NCBI GenBank assembly: GCA_038200435.1
Contig: JBBPXY010000015.1
Span: 18,997-82,996, forward strand
Direction: 5' to 3'
DNA from: JBBPXY01 sp038200435
GTDB taxonomy: Bacteria > Actinomycetota > Thermoleophilia > Solirubrobacterales > Solirubrobacteraceae
DNA: 64,000 bases
Made by a program: the position numbers and the translations under genes. Of this stretch, positions 36,544 to 44,906 are shown piece after piece; the stretch's first letter is position 1; each line of letters begins with the position of its first letter. Under the pieces are notes generated by a model that saw only the letters and a list, made by a program, of their open reading frames with translations, searched no databases and was not told the DNA's origin.

Positions 36544-37812
36544 ATGAACGCCCCCAAGGTTCACCGCGCTTCCGCGACCCGTGCCCTCGCGCTCCTCCTG
36601 CTGCTCGCCGTGGCGGTCTTCGCCGGCACCGTTCCCGCCAACGGCGCGAGCTCCGGGGGAGCAGGGCCCACGACGGACCCGTCCACCTCGCCCGCGGATC
36701 CGCCTTCGCCACCGCCGGCCCCCGCGGCAGGCTCGCCCTTCGACTCGCGTGGCATGTGGATCTGGGAGCTTCCCCGCTCGAGCGGGGGCAGCATCTCGGC
36801 GATCATCTCGAAGGCCCGTCACTACGGCGTGGGCACTCTTTTCATCAAGAGCTCCGACGGGCGCAACCTGTGGAGCCAGTTCACCTCTCGGCGCGTGGCT
36901 GCGCTCCGCCGCGCCGGCCTGAAGGTCTGCGCCTGGCAGTACGTCTACGGCACCTATCCCGACACGGAGGCCGCCCTGGGGGCGAAGGCCAAGGCGCTCG
37001 GAGCCCAGTGCCTCGTGATCGACGCCGAGGGCGAGTACGAGGGCAAGTACGCCGCCGCCCAGCGCTACATCCATGTGCTGCGCAGCAAGACGGGGGCGGC
37101 CTATCCGGTCGCGCTCGCCGGCTTCCCCTACAACGACTACCACCCGGCTTATCCCTTGTCGGTCTTCCTTGGCCCGGGCGCAGCGCAGTACAACGTGCCG
37201 CAGATGTACTGGAAGGCGATCGGTACCTCGGTCGACCGCGTCTACAGCCACACGTACCGCAACAACAGACCCTATGGGCGGGCTATCGCGCCGCTCGGCC
37301 AGAGCTACGACCGGGTGCCCGGGCGTGATATCGACCGCTTCCGTCTGCTGGCCCGGAGCTACAGGGCCAAGAACGTCTCCTGGTGGGATTGGCAGGAGGC
37401 CCGGCTGTCGGATTTCCACGAGATCGCCCGCGGGCTTCGTAGCCTCAAAGGCTTCCGGCCCGACAACACCTACGCCACGCTCGCCCGTGGCGCGCGGGGT
37501 GACCTCGTCGTCTGGGCCCAGCAGCACCTGCGCACGGCCGGCCAGGCCCTTCCCGTCGACGGCGTTTACGGTTCGCGGACGGCTGCCGCGGTTCGAGCTT
37601 TCCGCGCCGCGCACGGACTGCGCGCCGGTTCGACGATCGACACGCCGACGTGGCAGAGCCTCTTGCGCTTCCGGGCCGCCGCGGTGCGCTGGAGCCACGC
37701 TCCCTCCGGCGCGCGCAGCGCGAGCGCCGCCGGCGGTTCGTCGAGGGATTCGGCACCGCTCTCGGCCCACGACCGCCCGCGCCGCACCGAGATCCCCCGC
37801 AAGCGTCACTAG
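36544..37812 (+). CDS. Secreted glycosidase-like protein with peptidoglycan-binding domain
   Basis: 422 residues. Signal peptide about 10-35 (ALALLLLLAVAVFAGTVPANG), a Pro-rich linker, then a TIM-barrel glycoside-hydrolase-like domain (about 65-300: DSRGMWIWELPRSSGG, GVGTLFIKSSDG, LKVCAWQYVYG, CLVIDAEGEYEGKY, QYNVPQMYWKAIG, NVSWWDWQEA) and a PG_binding_1 domain (about 315-378: GARGDLVVWAQQHLR ... VDGVYGSRTAAAVRAFRAAHGL). Likely a cell-wall hydrolase or glycan-binding protein. Control by a c-di-AMP riboswitch fits the known pairing of this ligand with wall remodelling. Confidence 0.82.
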   Translation: MNAPKVHRASATRALALLLLLAVAVFAGTVPANGASSGGAGPTTDPSTSPADPPSPPPAPAAGSPFDSRGMWIWELPRSSGGSISAIISKARHYGVGTLFIKSSDGRNLWSQFTSRRVAALRRAGLKVCAWQYVYGTYPDTEAALGAKAKALGAQCLVIDAEGEYEGKYAAAQRYIHVLRSKTGAAYPVALAGFPYNDYHPAYPLSVFLGPGAAQYNVPQMYWKAIGTSVDRVYSHTYRNNRPYGRAIAPLGQSYDRVPGRDIDRFRLLARSYRAKNVSWWDWQEARLSDFHEIARGLRSLKGFRPDNTYATLARGARGDLVVWAQQHLRTAGQALPVDGVYGSRTAAAVRAFRAAHGLRAGSTIDTPTWQSLLRFRAAAVRWSHAPSGARSASAAGGSSRDSAPLSAHDRPRRTEIPRKRH

Positions 37813-37883
37813 TACGCGTTTTCGTAGCTGATTCGTGACGCTCGCGTGGCCCGCCGCGCGAAGATGGCTGCCAGCCTGGGCCG

Positions 37884-38887
37884 ATGGCGAACGAACTTCA
37901 CGTTGAGCCCGACTGTGGGGCTCAACTGCATTCTCGTGACCTCGACCGCCTGATCTGCTGCATCGCCGAGCGCCAGCACGGCGTCGTGACCCGGGCCCAG
38001 CTCCTTCGGGCGGGTGCCGGTCGTCGCGCTGTCGGCCACCGGATCCAGCAGGGCCGGCTGCACCCCTCCACCGCGGCGTTTACGCGGTGGGCCAGCGGAT
38101 ACTCACCCGAGATGGTCGCTGGATGGCCGCCACCCTCGCCGGGGGACCGGGATCGGCGCTCAGGCGCAGATCGGCCGCCAGTCTCTGGGGCATCCGGTAC
38201 TGGGACTCCACGCGCGTCGAATTGGTGGCCAGCTCGCAGCGCCACGATCGCCCGGGCATCTCGTTTCGTTGCTGCGCGCTCCCGCCGGACGAGCTCACCC
38301 GCAAGGACGGCATCCCCGTCACGACGCCCTCCCGGACTCTGCTCGACCTGGCCGGAGCCCTGAACCGGTCCCAGCTCGAACGGGCGATCAACGAAGCCGA
38401 GGTCAGGCGCCTCGACGGCGCGCTTTCGCTCGATGACCTGGTCGATCGCCACCCGGGCGCACCCGGCACTGCGAAGCTGCGAGCGATAGTGGCTGACGGG
38501 CATCTAAGCGAACGAATCACCCGGAGCGAGCTCGAGACAGAATTCCTCTCCTTCCTGGACCGCTTTGACCTTCCGCGCCCGCGCGTCAACGTCGGCGTTG
38601 ATGCGGGCACGCGGCGCTACGAGGCAGACTGCGCCTACACCGCCGAGAAGCTCATCCTCGAGCTCGACGGCTACGCCACCCACGCCACGCGCCGCTCGTT
38701 CGAGGAAGACCGCGCCCGCGATCGCGTGCTGGTCCTGGCCGGCTGGCGCGTCGTGCGCATCACCTGGCGTCAACTCACCCAGGATCCGGGCACGCTGGCC
38801 ACAGACCTGGCCACCCTCCTGCTTACGCCCGGCGGGCGGCGTCCAGTCCCAGAGCTACGAACAGCGCCGCGCCTCCGCCACCGCTGA
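37884..38887 (+). pseudogene. AbiEi-like / DUF559 endonuclease-fold protein, frameshifted
   Basis: Two frames together make one family protein. Up to about 38062 the frame reads an AbiEi_4-type winged helix (ERQHGVVTRAQLLRAG, GRLHP). After the CCCC run at 38063-38066 the sense continues in another frame as LHRGVYAVGQRILTRDGRW and then the C-terminal DUF559/Vsr-like domain (LILELDGYATHATRRSFEED, VLVLAGWRVVRITWRQL). One extra C in the run would restore a 334-codon ORF. It may be a true pseudogene or a homopolymer sequencing error. Such genes are common solitary accessory genes in Actinobacteria; function uncertain. Confidence 0.75.
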
Positions 38888-39117
38888 TGGTCGTGTAACC
38901 GGAAAGTCCACCTCCGGAGCTCGTCCTCGTTCCGGGCGCCGAGGAGAGATGCCGCCAGCAGAAGCTCGCGCGAGCCGAACAGCCGTGTGGTCCAGTCGTT
39001 CGAGCTGGCGGGGTCGATGCCGAACGTGCGCGCCGAGAGCCTCGGCGCCAGTAGCGCCTGAACCCCGACCGCCATGCGGAGGCCGCCGAGGAGACCGCGC
39101 GACGGAAGGGTCCTCAT
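38823..39117 (-). pseudogene. Degraded small membrane-protein gene (DUF4267-like)
   Basis: From ATG at 39117 the minus strand reads RGLLGGLRMAVGVQALLAP, SARTFGIDPAS, TTRLFGSRELLLAASLLGA and NEDELRRW, then loses sense. In another frame it resumes as SGYTTISGGGGAALFVALGL and ends DAARRA-stop at 38823. Intact relatives, from memory, are 110-130-residue membrane proteins with this LFG-RDLLLG pattern. The break near 38895-38912 removes part of the middle and shifts the frame. It overlaps the 3' end of the convergent DUF559 gene by 65 bases. Confidence 0.55.
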
Positions 39118-39187
39118 GCCGGCGATGGCACCCGTGGGTGGTGGGTGCGTCCGCCTGACGCGGCTAGCCTGTCCAGCCGGTGATGAG

Positions 39188-39748
39188 ATGATCTCGACCA
39201 ACCAGTTCAAGAACGGCAACCACATCGAGGTGGAAGGCACGATCTTCAAGATCGTGGAGTTCCAGCACGTCAAGCCCGGCAAGGGCGGGGCCTTCGTCCG
39301 CACAAAGCTCCGGCGCTCCTCCGACGGCGCCTCGATCGACCGGACGTTCCGCGCCGGTGAGAAGTTCCGCTCCGTGCACACCGAGGTGCGCAAGATGCAG
39401 TACCTGTACAAGGACGGGGCCGACGCTCACTTCATGGACACGGAGACCTACGAGCAGGTCCAGGTGCCCGAGACCGCTCTCGCGGAGCCGCTCCAGTGGA
39501 TGCGCGACTCCGACGAGGTCGAGCTGCTCTACATCGACGAGAAGGCCGCCGACGTGCAGCTCCCGAGTGCTGTGGATCTCGCCGTCACCGAGACCGAGCC
39601 TGGCGTGAAGGGCGACACGGTCTCCGGCGGCGGCAACAAGCCGGCCACGCTCGAGACCGGGGCCAAGGTGCAGGTACCGCTCTTCGTCAACATCGGCGAC
39701 CGGGTGCGCGTCGACACCCGCTCGGGCGCCTACGTGTCGCGTGCGTAG
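39188..39748 (+). CDS. efp: Translation elongation factor P
   Basis: 186 residues, three-domain EF-P that relieves ribosome stalling at proline stretches. The N-terminal KOW-like domain has the loop KPGKGGAF with Lys32 at the site modified by EpmA in some bacteria; then ASIDRTFRAGEKF, and the C-terminal OB domains end in the signature TVSGGGNKPATLETGAKVQV ... FVNIGDRVRVDTRSGAYVSR. ATG start at 39188. It overlaps nusB by 8 bases. The many Pro-rich linkers in the pilus proteins here would be typical clients. Confidence 0.95.
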   Translation: MISTNQFKNGNHIEVEGTIFKIVEFQHVKPGKGGAFVRTKLRRSSDGASIDRTFRAGEKFRSVHTEVRKMQYLYKDGADAHFMDTETYEQVQVPETALAEPLQWMRDSDEVELLYIDEKAADVQLPSAVDLAVTETEPGVKGDTVSGGGNKPATLETGAKVQVPLFVNIGDRVRVDTRSGAYVSRA

Positions 39749-40142
39749 GGACGAGCAGCGCCGGCGGGCCGTCTTCGCCCTCTACCAGCACGACCTCACG
39801 GGCCGCTCGCTCACCGAGGTGCTCGGTCGCGACTCGCCGGTCTTCGCGGGCGCCATCGCCCATGCCGTGAGCGACAACCAGGAAGAGCTCGACGAGCTCA
39901 TCTCCCGTCACGCCAAGGGCTGGACGCTCGAGCGCATCGCTCCGCTCGAGCGAAGCATCCTGCGCGTCGCGCTGCTCGAGATGGTCCATCCCGGCCTCGT
40001 GCCCTCCGACTCGCCGATCCCACCGGAGGGCGCGATCGAAGAAGCTGTCGAGACCGCCAAGGCCTACTGCGGCGCCGACGCGCCCGGGTTCGTCAACGGC
40101 ATCCTCGGCGCCGCCCTGCGCGAGATCGGAGCGGCGGCGTGA
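39741..40142 (+). CDS. nusB: Transcription antitermination factor NusB
   Basis: 133 residues, all-helical NusB fold. Motifs: RRRAVFALYQHDLTG near the N-terminus, GWTLERIAPLERSILRVALLEM, EGAIEEAVETAKAYCGADAPGFVNGILGA. With NusE it forms the boxA-binding complex for rRNA transcription. GTG start lies inside efp's last codons, giving translational coupling; the next gene overlaps by 4 bases. Confidence 0.92.
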   Translation: MRRDEQRRRAVFALYQHDLTGRSLTEVLGRDSPVFAGAIAHAVSDNQEELDELISRHAKGWTLERIAPLERSILRVALLEMVHPGLVPSDSPIPPEGAIEEAVETAKAYCGADAPGFVNGILGAALREIGAAA

Positions 40143-40342
40143 GCGAGGCGCTCGACGAGCTGACGATGCGTCTCGAGCAGACGGCCGCGCGGATGCGTGA
40201 TGGCAGCCTGGAGGGCGAGGAGGCCGCGTCGGTGGTCGACGACTGCGCCCGGGCGGCCAGCGAGGCGGCGGCTGAGTTCGAGCGCCAGGTGCGGACCGCC
40301 GGCGAGGCGCCCGGCCCCGGCCAGGCCTCGCTGCTCGAGTGA
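40139..40342 (+). CDS. Small XseB-like protein
   Basis: 67 residues, GTG start overlapping the nusB stop. Two predicted helices (ALDELTMRLEQTAARMRDGS and EEAASVVDDCARAASEAAAEFERQV) resemble the layout of the exonuclease VII small subunit (E-A-L-x-x-L-E ... G-x-x-x-E ... C), but the match is weak and no xseA lies nearby. It overlaps the prenyl synthase start by 4 bases, so it is translated as part of the operon. Could be a lineage-specific small protein instead. Confidence 0.55.
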   Translation: MSEALDELTMRLEQTAARMRDGSLEGEEAASVVDDCARAASEAAAEFERQVRTAGEAPGPGQASLLE

Positions 40343-41229
40343 CTCACGGCGAGTATCCCGACGAGCTGCAAAGCCGCGTCGAGCGCTACCTCGAGAGCCT
40401 CACCTTCGCGGACGAGGAGCCACTCGCGCCACTTCAGCACGCCATGCGGTACTCGCTGCTGGCCGGCGGCAAGCGCATCCGCCCGGTGCTCGCGCTGGCC
40501 ACGGCGCGCGCCACCGGGCGCGATCCCGACGAGGTGCTCCCGCTCGCGGGGGCGCTCGAGCTCATCCACACCTACTCGCTCATCCACGACGACCTGCCGG
40601 CCATGGACGACGACGACCTGCGCCGCGGCCGCCCGACGTGCCACCGCGCCTTCGGGGAGAACGTGGCGATCCTCGCGGGCGACGGGCTCTACGCGGAGGC
40701 GTTCCGCCTCGTTCTCTCCGAGCAGAAGGACGATCCGTCGCGAGTCATCGCGGCGGTTTGCGAGCTCGCCGCGGCCACTGGGGTGGAGGGCATGGTGGGA
40801 GGCCAGTTCCTCGACGTCGTGGAAGGGGCGCCTGCCGGGCCCGAGGGCCTGCGCCGTCTGCACGCCCTCAAGACCGGCCGGCTGATCGGAGCCTCGATCG
40901 AGTGCGTACTCCTACTGGGTGAGCTGCGCCAATCTGCGACAATGGACTCCTTCCGATCCTTCGCAAGCGAGTTGGGCGTGCTCTTCCAGATCGTTGACGA
41001 CATCCTCGACGTCACCGGCACGGACGCTGCTCTCGGCAAGCCCCAGGGCAGCGACGAGCGTCACGGCAAGCGCACCTACGTGAGTGAGTTCGGACTGCAG
41101 CGGGCACGCGAGTTGGCCGCCGACTCGCATCGGCGTGCCAGGTCGGATCTGGCGGCCGCGATCGGCCCCGAACAGCAGGCTAAAGACCTCGAGAACGTGA
41201 CCGACTTCATCTTCACCCGCACCTCATGA
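40339..41229 (+). CDS. ispA: Short-chain polyprenyl diphosphate synthase (FPP/GGPP type)
   Basis: 296 residues. First Asp-rich motif LIHDDLPAMDDDDLRRGRPTCH with the two-residue insertion typical of bacterial farnesyl/geranylgeranyl synthases; second motif FQIVDDILDVTG. GGKRIRPVLALATA carries the diphosphate-binding Arg. It condenses IPP units for isoprenoid synthesis. Its stop overlaps dxs (ATGA), pairing the first MEP-pathway enzyme with a downstream prenyl synthase, a common bacterial arrangement. Product chain length cannot be fixed from this reading. Confidence 0.88.
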   Translation: MTHGEYPDELQSRVERYLESLTFADEEPLAPLQHAMRYSLLAGGKRIRPVLALATARATGRDPDEVLPLAGALELIHTYSLIHDDLPAMDDDDLRRGRPTCHRAFGENVAILAGDGLYAEAFRLVLSEQKDDPSRVIAAVCELAAATGVEGMVGGQFLDVVEGAPAGPEGLRRLHALKTGRLIGASIECVLLLGELRQSATMDSFRSFASELGVLFQIVDDILDVTGTDAALGKPQGSDERHGKRTYVSEFGLQRARELAADSHRRARSDLAAAIGPEQQAKDLENVTDFIFTRTS

Positions 41230-43172
41230 CCCGGATCCTCGACCGCATCGACCGCCCGCAGGACCTGCACGGCCTCACCGACGAGGAGCTCCAGACGGTG
41301 GCTCAGGAGGTGCGTGAGCACATCATCGACACCGTCGGTGAGATCGGCGGCCACTTCGGAGCGAACCTGGGGACGTGCGAGCTCGCGGTGGCGCTGCACT
41401 CCCTGCTCGATTCGCCGCGCGACAAGGTCCTCTGGGACGTCGGCCATCAGGCCTACCCGCACAAGGTGATCACGGGCCGGCGCGACGCGCTGCCCACGAT
41501 CCGCAAGTACCAGGGCCTGGCCCCGTTCTGCGCAATCGCTGAATCCGAGCACGACATCATGGGCGCGGGACACGCGTCGACGTCGATCGGCTACGGCGTC
41601 GGCCTCAAGGAGGGCATGCGCCAGGGGGTCGGCGACAACGGCAAGGTCGTCGCGGTCATCGGCGACGGCGCGATGACCGGCGGAGTCGCCTTCGAGGCGG
41701 TGCACCAGGCCGGAGGGCTCCAGACCCCGCTCGTCGTCGTCCTGAACGACAACGGCATGTCGATCTCGCCCAACGTCGGCGCGATGTCGCGCTACTTCAC
41801 GCGCATGCGGCTCAACCCGCGCTGGTGGAAGGCGCGCGAAGGCGTGGAGGGCGGCCTGACCAAGCTCCCCGCCCCGTTCGGCGCCGCGTTCGAGCGTCTC
41901 GGCCCGCAGCTCAAGGAGTCGATCAAGGCCTTTTGGGCGCCCGGCCTGTGGTGGGAAGAGCTCGACTGGGCCTACATGGGCGTGATCGACGGGCACGACG
42001 TGCGCGCCGTGCGCGAGGCCATGCGCGAGGCACTCGCGGCGGAGCGGCCGGTGGTCGTGCACGTGGCGACCATCAAGGGCAAGGGCTTCGCCGCCGCCGA
42101 GGGAGGCGGCCTCGAGGGCATGGAGAAGTGGCACGCCGCCAAGCCGGGCTCGATCGTCGGGGGCGTGCCGGCCTCGGCACCGAAGAAGCCCGCGCGCGAC
42201 GGCAACGCGCCTCCTCCCGTGCCCCAGTACACGACCGTATTCGGCAACGCCCTCGTCGAGGAGTGCCGGCGCGACGAGCGCGTCGTCGGCATCACCGCGG
42301 CCATGAACTCCGGCACCGGGTTGAACATCCTCCAGAAGGCGATGCCCGAGCGCTACTTCGATGTGGGCATCGCCGAGCAGCAGGCGATCCTCTTCGCATC
42401 CGGACTCGCACTTCAGGGAGCGCGGCCGGTGGCGGCGATCTACTCGACGTTCCTGCAGCGCGCCTACGACCAGATCGTGCACGACGTCTGCCTGCAGAAC
42501 CTGCCCGTGGTCTTCGCGATGGACCGCGCGGGGCTGGTGGGCGACGACGGCCCGACCCATCACGGCGTCTTCGACATCGCCTACCTGCGCTGCCTGCCCA
42601 ACATCGTCCTCGCCGCCCCACGCGACGAGGCGATGCTTGTTCACATGCTGCACACTGCGCTGACCCACGACGGGCCGGTGGCGCTGCGCTACCCGCGCGG
42701 GGAGGGCATGGGCGTCCCGTTGCCCGAGGCCCCGCGCGCGATCGGAGTTGGCACGGGCGAGATACTCCGGGAGGGCCGTCGCGTCGCGCTGCTGGCCTAC
42801 GGCACGGGCGTGGCGAAGGCGCTCGAGGCCGCCGACATCCTGGCGGAGGGAGGCCTCGAGGTCACCGTGGCCGACGCCCGCTTTGCCAAGCCGATCGACG
42901 CCGGGCTCGCGGCGCAGCTCGCCGCGGAGCACGAGCTGCTCGTGACGGTGGAGGAGGGCGTTCTCACCGGCGGCTTCGGCTCCGCGGTCTGGGAGACCCT
43001 CTCAGACGCCGGCGCCGCGCCGCGGATCATGCGGGTGGGCCTTCCCGATCGCTACGTCACCCATGGCACTCCGAACCTCCTCCACGAGGAGGTCGGCTTC
43101 ACCGGCAAGCGCATCGCCGAGCGCATCGAGGCCGCCGTGCTCGAGCCGCGTGGCACCCTCGCATCCGCCTGA
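41226..43172 (+). CDS. dxs: 1-Deoxy-D-xylulose-5-phosphate synthase
   Basis: 648 residues. Thiamine-diphosphate enzyme making DXP from pyruvate and glyceraldehyde-3-phosphate. N-terminal domain: GGHFGANLGTCELAVALH, DVGHQAYPHKVITGRRD, GAGHASTSIGYGVGL, ThDP motif VIGDGAMTGGVAFEA ... LNDNGMSISPNVGAM. Middle domain: FDVGIAEQQAILFASGLA with the catalytic Glu, and AGLVGDDGPTHHGVFD. C-terminal transketolase domain: TVEEGVLTGGFGSAV. A strong hairpin follows about 120 bases after the stop. Confidence 0.95.
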   Translation: MTRILDRIDRPQDLHGLTDEELQTVAQEVREHIIDTVGEIGGHFGANLGTCELAVALHSLLDSPRDKVLWDVGHQAYPHKVITGRRDALPTIRKYQGLAPFCAIAESEHDIMGAGHASTSIGYGVGLKEGMRQGVGDNGKVVAVIGDGAMTGGVAFEAVHQAGGLQTPLVVVLNDNGMSISPNVGAMSRYFTRMRLNPRWWKAREGVEGGLTKLPAPFGAAFERLGPQLKESIKAFWAPGLWWEELDWAYMGVIDGHDVRAVREAMREALAAERPVVVHVATIKGKGFAAAEGGGLEGMEKWHAAKPGSIVGGVPASAPKKPARDGNAPPPVPQYTTVFGNALVEECRRDERVVGITAAMNSGTGLNILQKAMPERYFDVGIAEQQAILFASGLALQGARPVAAIYSTFLQRAYDQIVHDVCLQNLPVVFAMDRAGLVGDDGPTHHGVFDIAYLRCLPNIVLAAPRDEAMLVHMLHTALTHDGPVALRYPRGEGMGVPLPEAPRAIGVGTGEILREGRRVALLAYGTGVAKALEAADILAEGGLEVTVADARFAKPIDAGLAAQLAAEHELLVTVEEGVLTGGFGSAVWETLSDAGAAPRIMRVGLPDRYVTHGTPNLLHEEVGFTGKRIAERIEAAVLEPRGTLASA

Positions 43173-43179
43173 TCGCAAC

Positions 43180-43269
43180 ATGCCGCCCCGGGCGCTTTGT
43201 TCCGCCGCGGGCAACGGCCTCTACGGGGCGGGCAACATCTGCCTCATCAACAGCAACGTCATCGGCTGA
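43180..43269 (+). CDS. Possible 29-residue small ORF
   Basis: ATG at 43180 opens MPPRALCSAAGNGLYGAGN then ICLINSNVIG and a stop, just before the terminator hairpin after dxs. The GNG...GNICLINSNVIG end has low-complexity Gly/Asn character, unlike random high-GC sequence, but no RBS is evident and no family is recognised. It may be the tail of a lost small secreted protein. Confidence 0.25.
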   Translation: MPPRALCSAAGNGLYGAGNICLINSNVIG

Positions 43270-43292
43270 CCAAGGAGAAGCGCTCTTCCAAA

Positions 43293-43325
43293 GAGAACGG
43301 CCCGCCGGGGAGGCGGGCCGTTCTC
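43293..43325 (+). terminator. Strong hairpin terminator after dxs
   Basis: A perfect 14-bp stem (43293-43306 with 43312-43325) has a 5-base loop (GGGGA). It lies between the convergent dxs and a minus-strand gene and could stop transcription from both sides, although the T-run is weak. Confidence 0.7.
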
Positions 43326-43374
43326 AGGGGAGGAGAGATGTAGCTATGGGGTATGTGATCTATGGGGTGAAGTT

Positions 43375-43773
43375 CTAGGAGCGCAGCGAGTAGCGGGTGG
43401 TCGCGTTGAGCGCGAGCTGGGCGATAGCGATGCCGCCGAGGGCGCTCATCGCAACGCGGTCGCCACTCAGGCCAAGCAGCAGGGCTCCGGCGAGAGATCC
43501 GAAGGCCACGGCGTAGTCGAAGGCGTAGTGGGTGCTGAGGCGCACGCTCGAGTCGGTAGTGCTGAGGGCGAGGCCGACGAGCAGCGCTCCGACGAGCAGC
43601 GAGACCGCTGCGCCGGCCGGACCGAAGTGCAGGGCGAACGGAGCCACCATGGCGACCAAGCCGAGCATGAACTCGACAGCGCCGTGCGCCGGGAGGGTGA
43701 TGAGTCGGAAGGCAGTCATCGCCTCGAAGATGCTGACGCGCGCGTCACCGAGTGACTGTGAGGCTGCGCACAC
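43375..43773 (-). CDS. Small integral membrane protein, unknown function
   Basis: 132 residues from the first start, or 114 from an ATG at 43719 (MTAFRLITLPAHG), which is the likelier start because the hydrophobic core begins just after it. Four hydrophobic segments: HGAVEFMLGLVAMVAPFAL, AAVSLLVGALLVGLAL, FDYAVAFGSLAGALLLGL and SALGGIAIAQLAL. Pattern resembles the SPW-repeat-like or DUF-type small membrane proteins of Actinobacteria; no firm family. It converges on dxs. Confidence 0.65.
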   Translation of the reverse strand: MCAASQSLGDARVSIFEAMTAFRLITLPAHGAVEFMLGLVAMVAPFALHFGPAGAAVSLLVGALLVGLALSTTDSSVRLSTHYAFDYAVAFGSLAGALLLGLSGDRVAMSALGGIAIAQLALNATTRYSLRS

Positions 43774-43794
43774 GTGTTGTGTGCAGCTGCGCTG

Positions 43795-44052
43795 CTACCG
43801 GCGGCCGCGCGAGAACGCTGCGCCGCGGCCTGCCTTCAGCACGATCCGGCGCAGCTCGGCGCGGTCGTGCGGGCCGAGAGCGCTCGGCCCCCGGCGTGAG
43901 ATGCGCAGCAGCCGGCCGAGCTCCTGCTGCTCGGACGGCGTGAGTGCGCGCCAGCCCTGGCTGCCGTGGCGGTAGATGCGACGAGCGGCGTCGAGAACGG
44001 CGAGGGCGGGGACGCGGCGGGCGGCGATGCGGGCGAAGGCGGACATGTCCAA
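43795..44052 (-). CDS. Small basic protein, unknown function
   Basis: 85 residues, rich in Arg and Ala (AARRVPALAVLDAARRIYRHG, LTPSEQQELGRLLRISRRG, LGPHDRAELRRIVLKAGRG). Predicted mostly helical with no membrane segment. A second Met at position 3 could be the true start. It is transcribed divergently from tlyA, 62 bases away. Function unknown. Confidence 0.55.
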   Translation of the reverse strand: MDMSAFARIAARRVPALAVLDAARRIYRHGSQGWRALTPSEQQELGRLLRISRRGPSALGPHDRAELRRIVLKAGRGAAFSRGRR

Positions 44053-44114
44053 GCAGTCTGTCCTGTCACGCGCGGCTCAAACTCGAAGGATTCGATCGTC
44101 TAGCTTTCGCCGCG

Positions 44115-44906
44115 ATGGTCAAGGTCCGCCTCGACTCCCTTCTCGCCGAGCGCGGTCTGTTCGACTCGCGCAGCCGCGCCGCCGCCTCGGTGCTGGCGGG
44201 AGAGGTGCGACTGGGTGCAGGCCGGCAGCGGGCGGACAAGCCTGGCCAGCTCGTGGCCGCTGATGTCGACGTGGCGCTCGACGAGGCGCCGGCCTTCGTC
44301 TCGCGCGGCGGCCGCAAGTTGGCCAACGCCCTGGCGGCCCTGCCCGGTCTCGAGGTCGCGGGGCGCCGGGCGCTCGACGTCGGGGCCTCGACGGGCGGGT
44401 TCACCGACTGCCTGCTCCAGGCGGGAGCCACGCACGTGACCGCGCTCGACGTGGCCTACGGCGAGTTGCACTGGCGGCTGCGCAACGACCCGCGGGTTAC
44501 GGTGCTCGAGCGCAAGAACGCTCGCCAAGTGCGCCTGGACGACCTTCCGTACGCCCCCGAGCTGATCGTGGCCGACGTCTCCTTCATCTCCCTCGCCAAG
44601 ATCTTCCCGGCCGTGCTGGCCTGCTCCGCCCCCCGGTTCGACTTCCTGGCCTTGATCAAGCCGCAGTTCGAGGTCGGGCGCGAGCGCGTCGGCAAGGGGG
44701 GAGTGGTCCGGGAAGCCAGCGATCGCCGGGATGCCCTCGTAGGGGCGGCGACCGCGGCCCGCGATCAGGGCGCATCGGTCCTCGGCTTCGCCTCCTCTGG
44801 CCTGCCGGGCCCCAAGGGCAACCTGGAGTCGTTCGTCTGGCTTGCCGAGGGGACGCGCGGCGGAGTTGCCGACCTCGGAGCCGCGGCGCGTGAGATCGAG
44901 CCGTGA
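44115..44906 (+). CDS. tlyA: TlyA-family rRNA 2'-O-methyltransferase
   Basis: 263 residues. N-terminal S4 RNA-binding domain (VRLDSLLAERGLFDSRSRAAASVLAGEVRL, about 3-60) then an FtsJ-like SAM domain: ALDVGASTGGFTDCLLQAGA, TALDVAYGELHW, LIVADVSFISL, LIKPQFEVGRE. In Mycobacterium TlyA methylates 16S C1409 and 23S C1920 and sets capreomycin sensitivity. ATG at 44115. It begins the conserved tlyA-nadK-recN-pyrG block and overlaps nadK by 4 bases. Confidence 0.92.
   Translation: MVKVRLDSLLAERGLFDSRSRAAASVLAGEVRLGAGRQRADKPGQLVAADVDVALDEAPAFVSRGGRKLANALAALPGLEVAGRRALDVGASTGGFTDCLLQAGATHVTALDVAYGELHWRLRNDPRVTVLERKNARQVRLDDLPYAPELIVADVSFISLAKIFPAVLACSAPRFDFLALIKPQFEVGRERVGKGGVVREASDRRDALVGAATAARDQGASVLGFASSGLPGPKGNLESFVWLAEGTRGGVADLGAAAREIEP

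Noticed and set aside
40139..40342. Firm xseB assignment
   Set aside because: The similarity is weak and xseA is not adjacent; given as XseB-like without a symbol.
43180..43269. Chaplin-like peptide after dxs
   Set aside because: The GN...NICLINSNVIG end is suggestive, but there is no signal peptide, no RBS and too short a length; listed only as a weak ORF.
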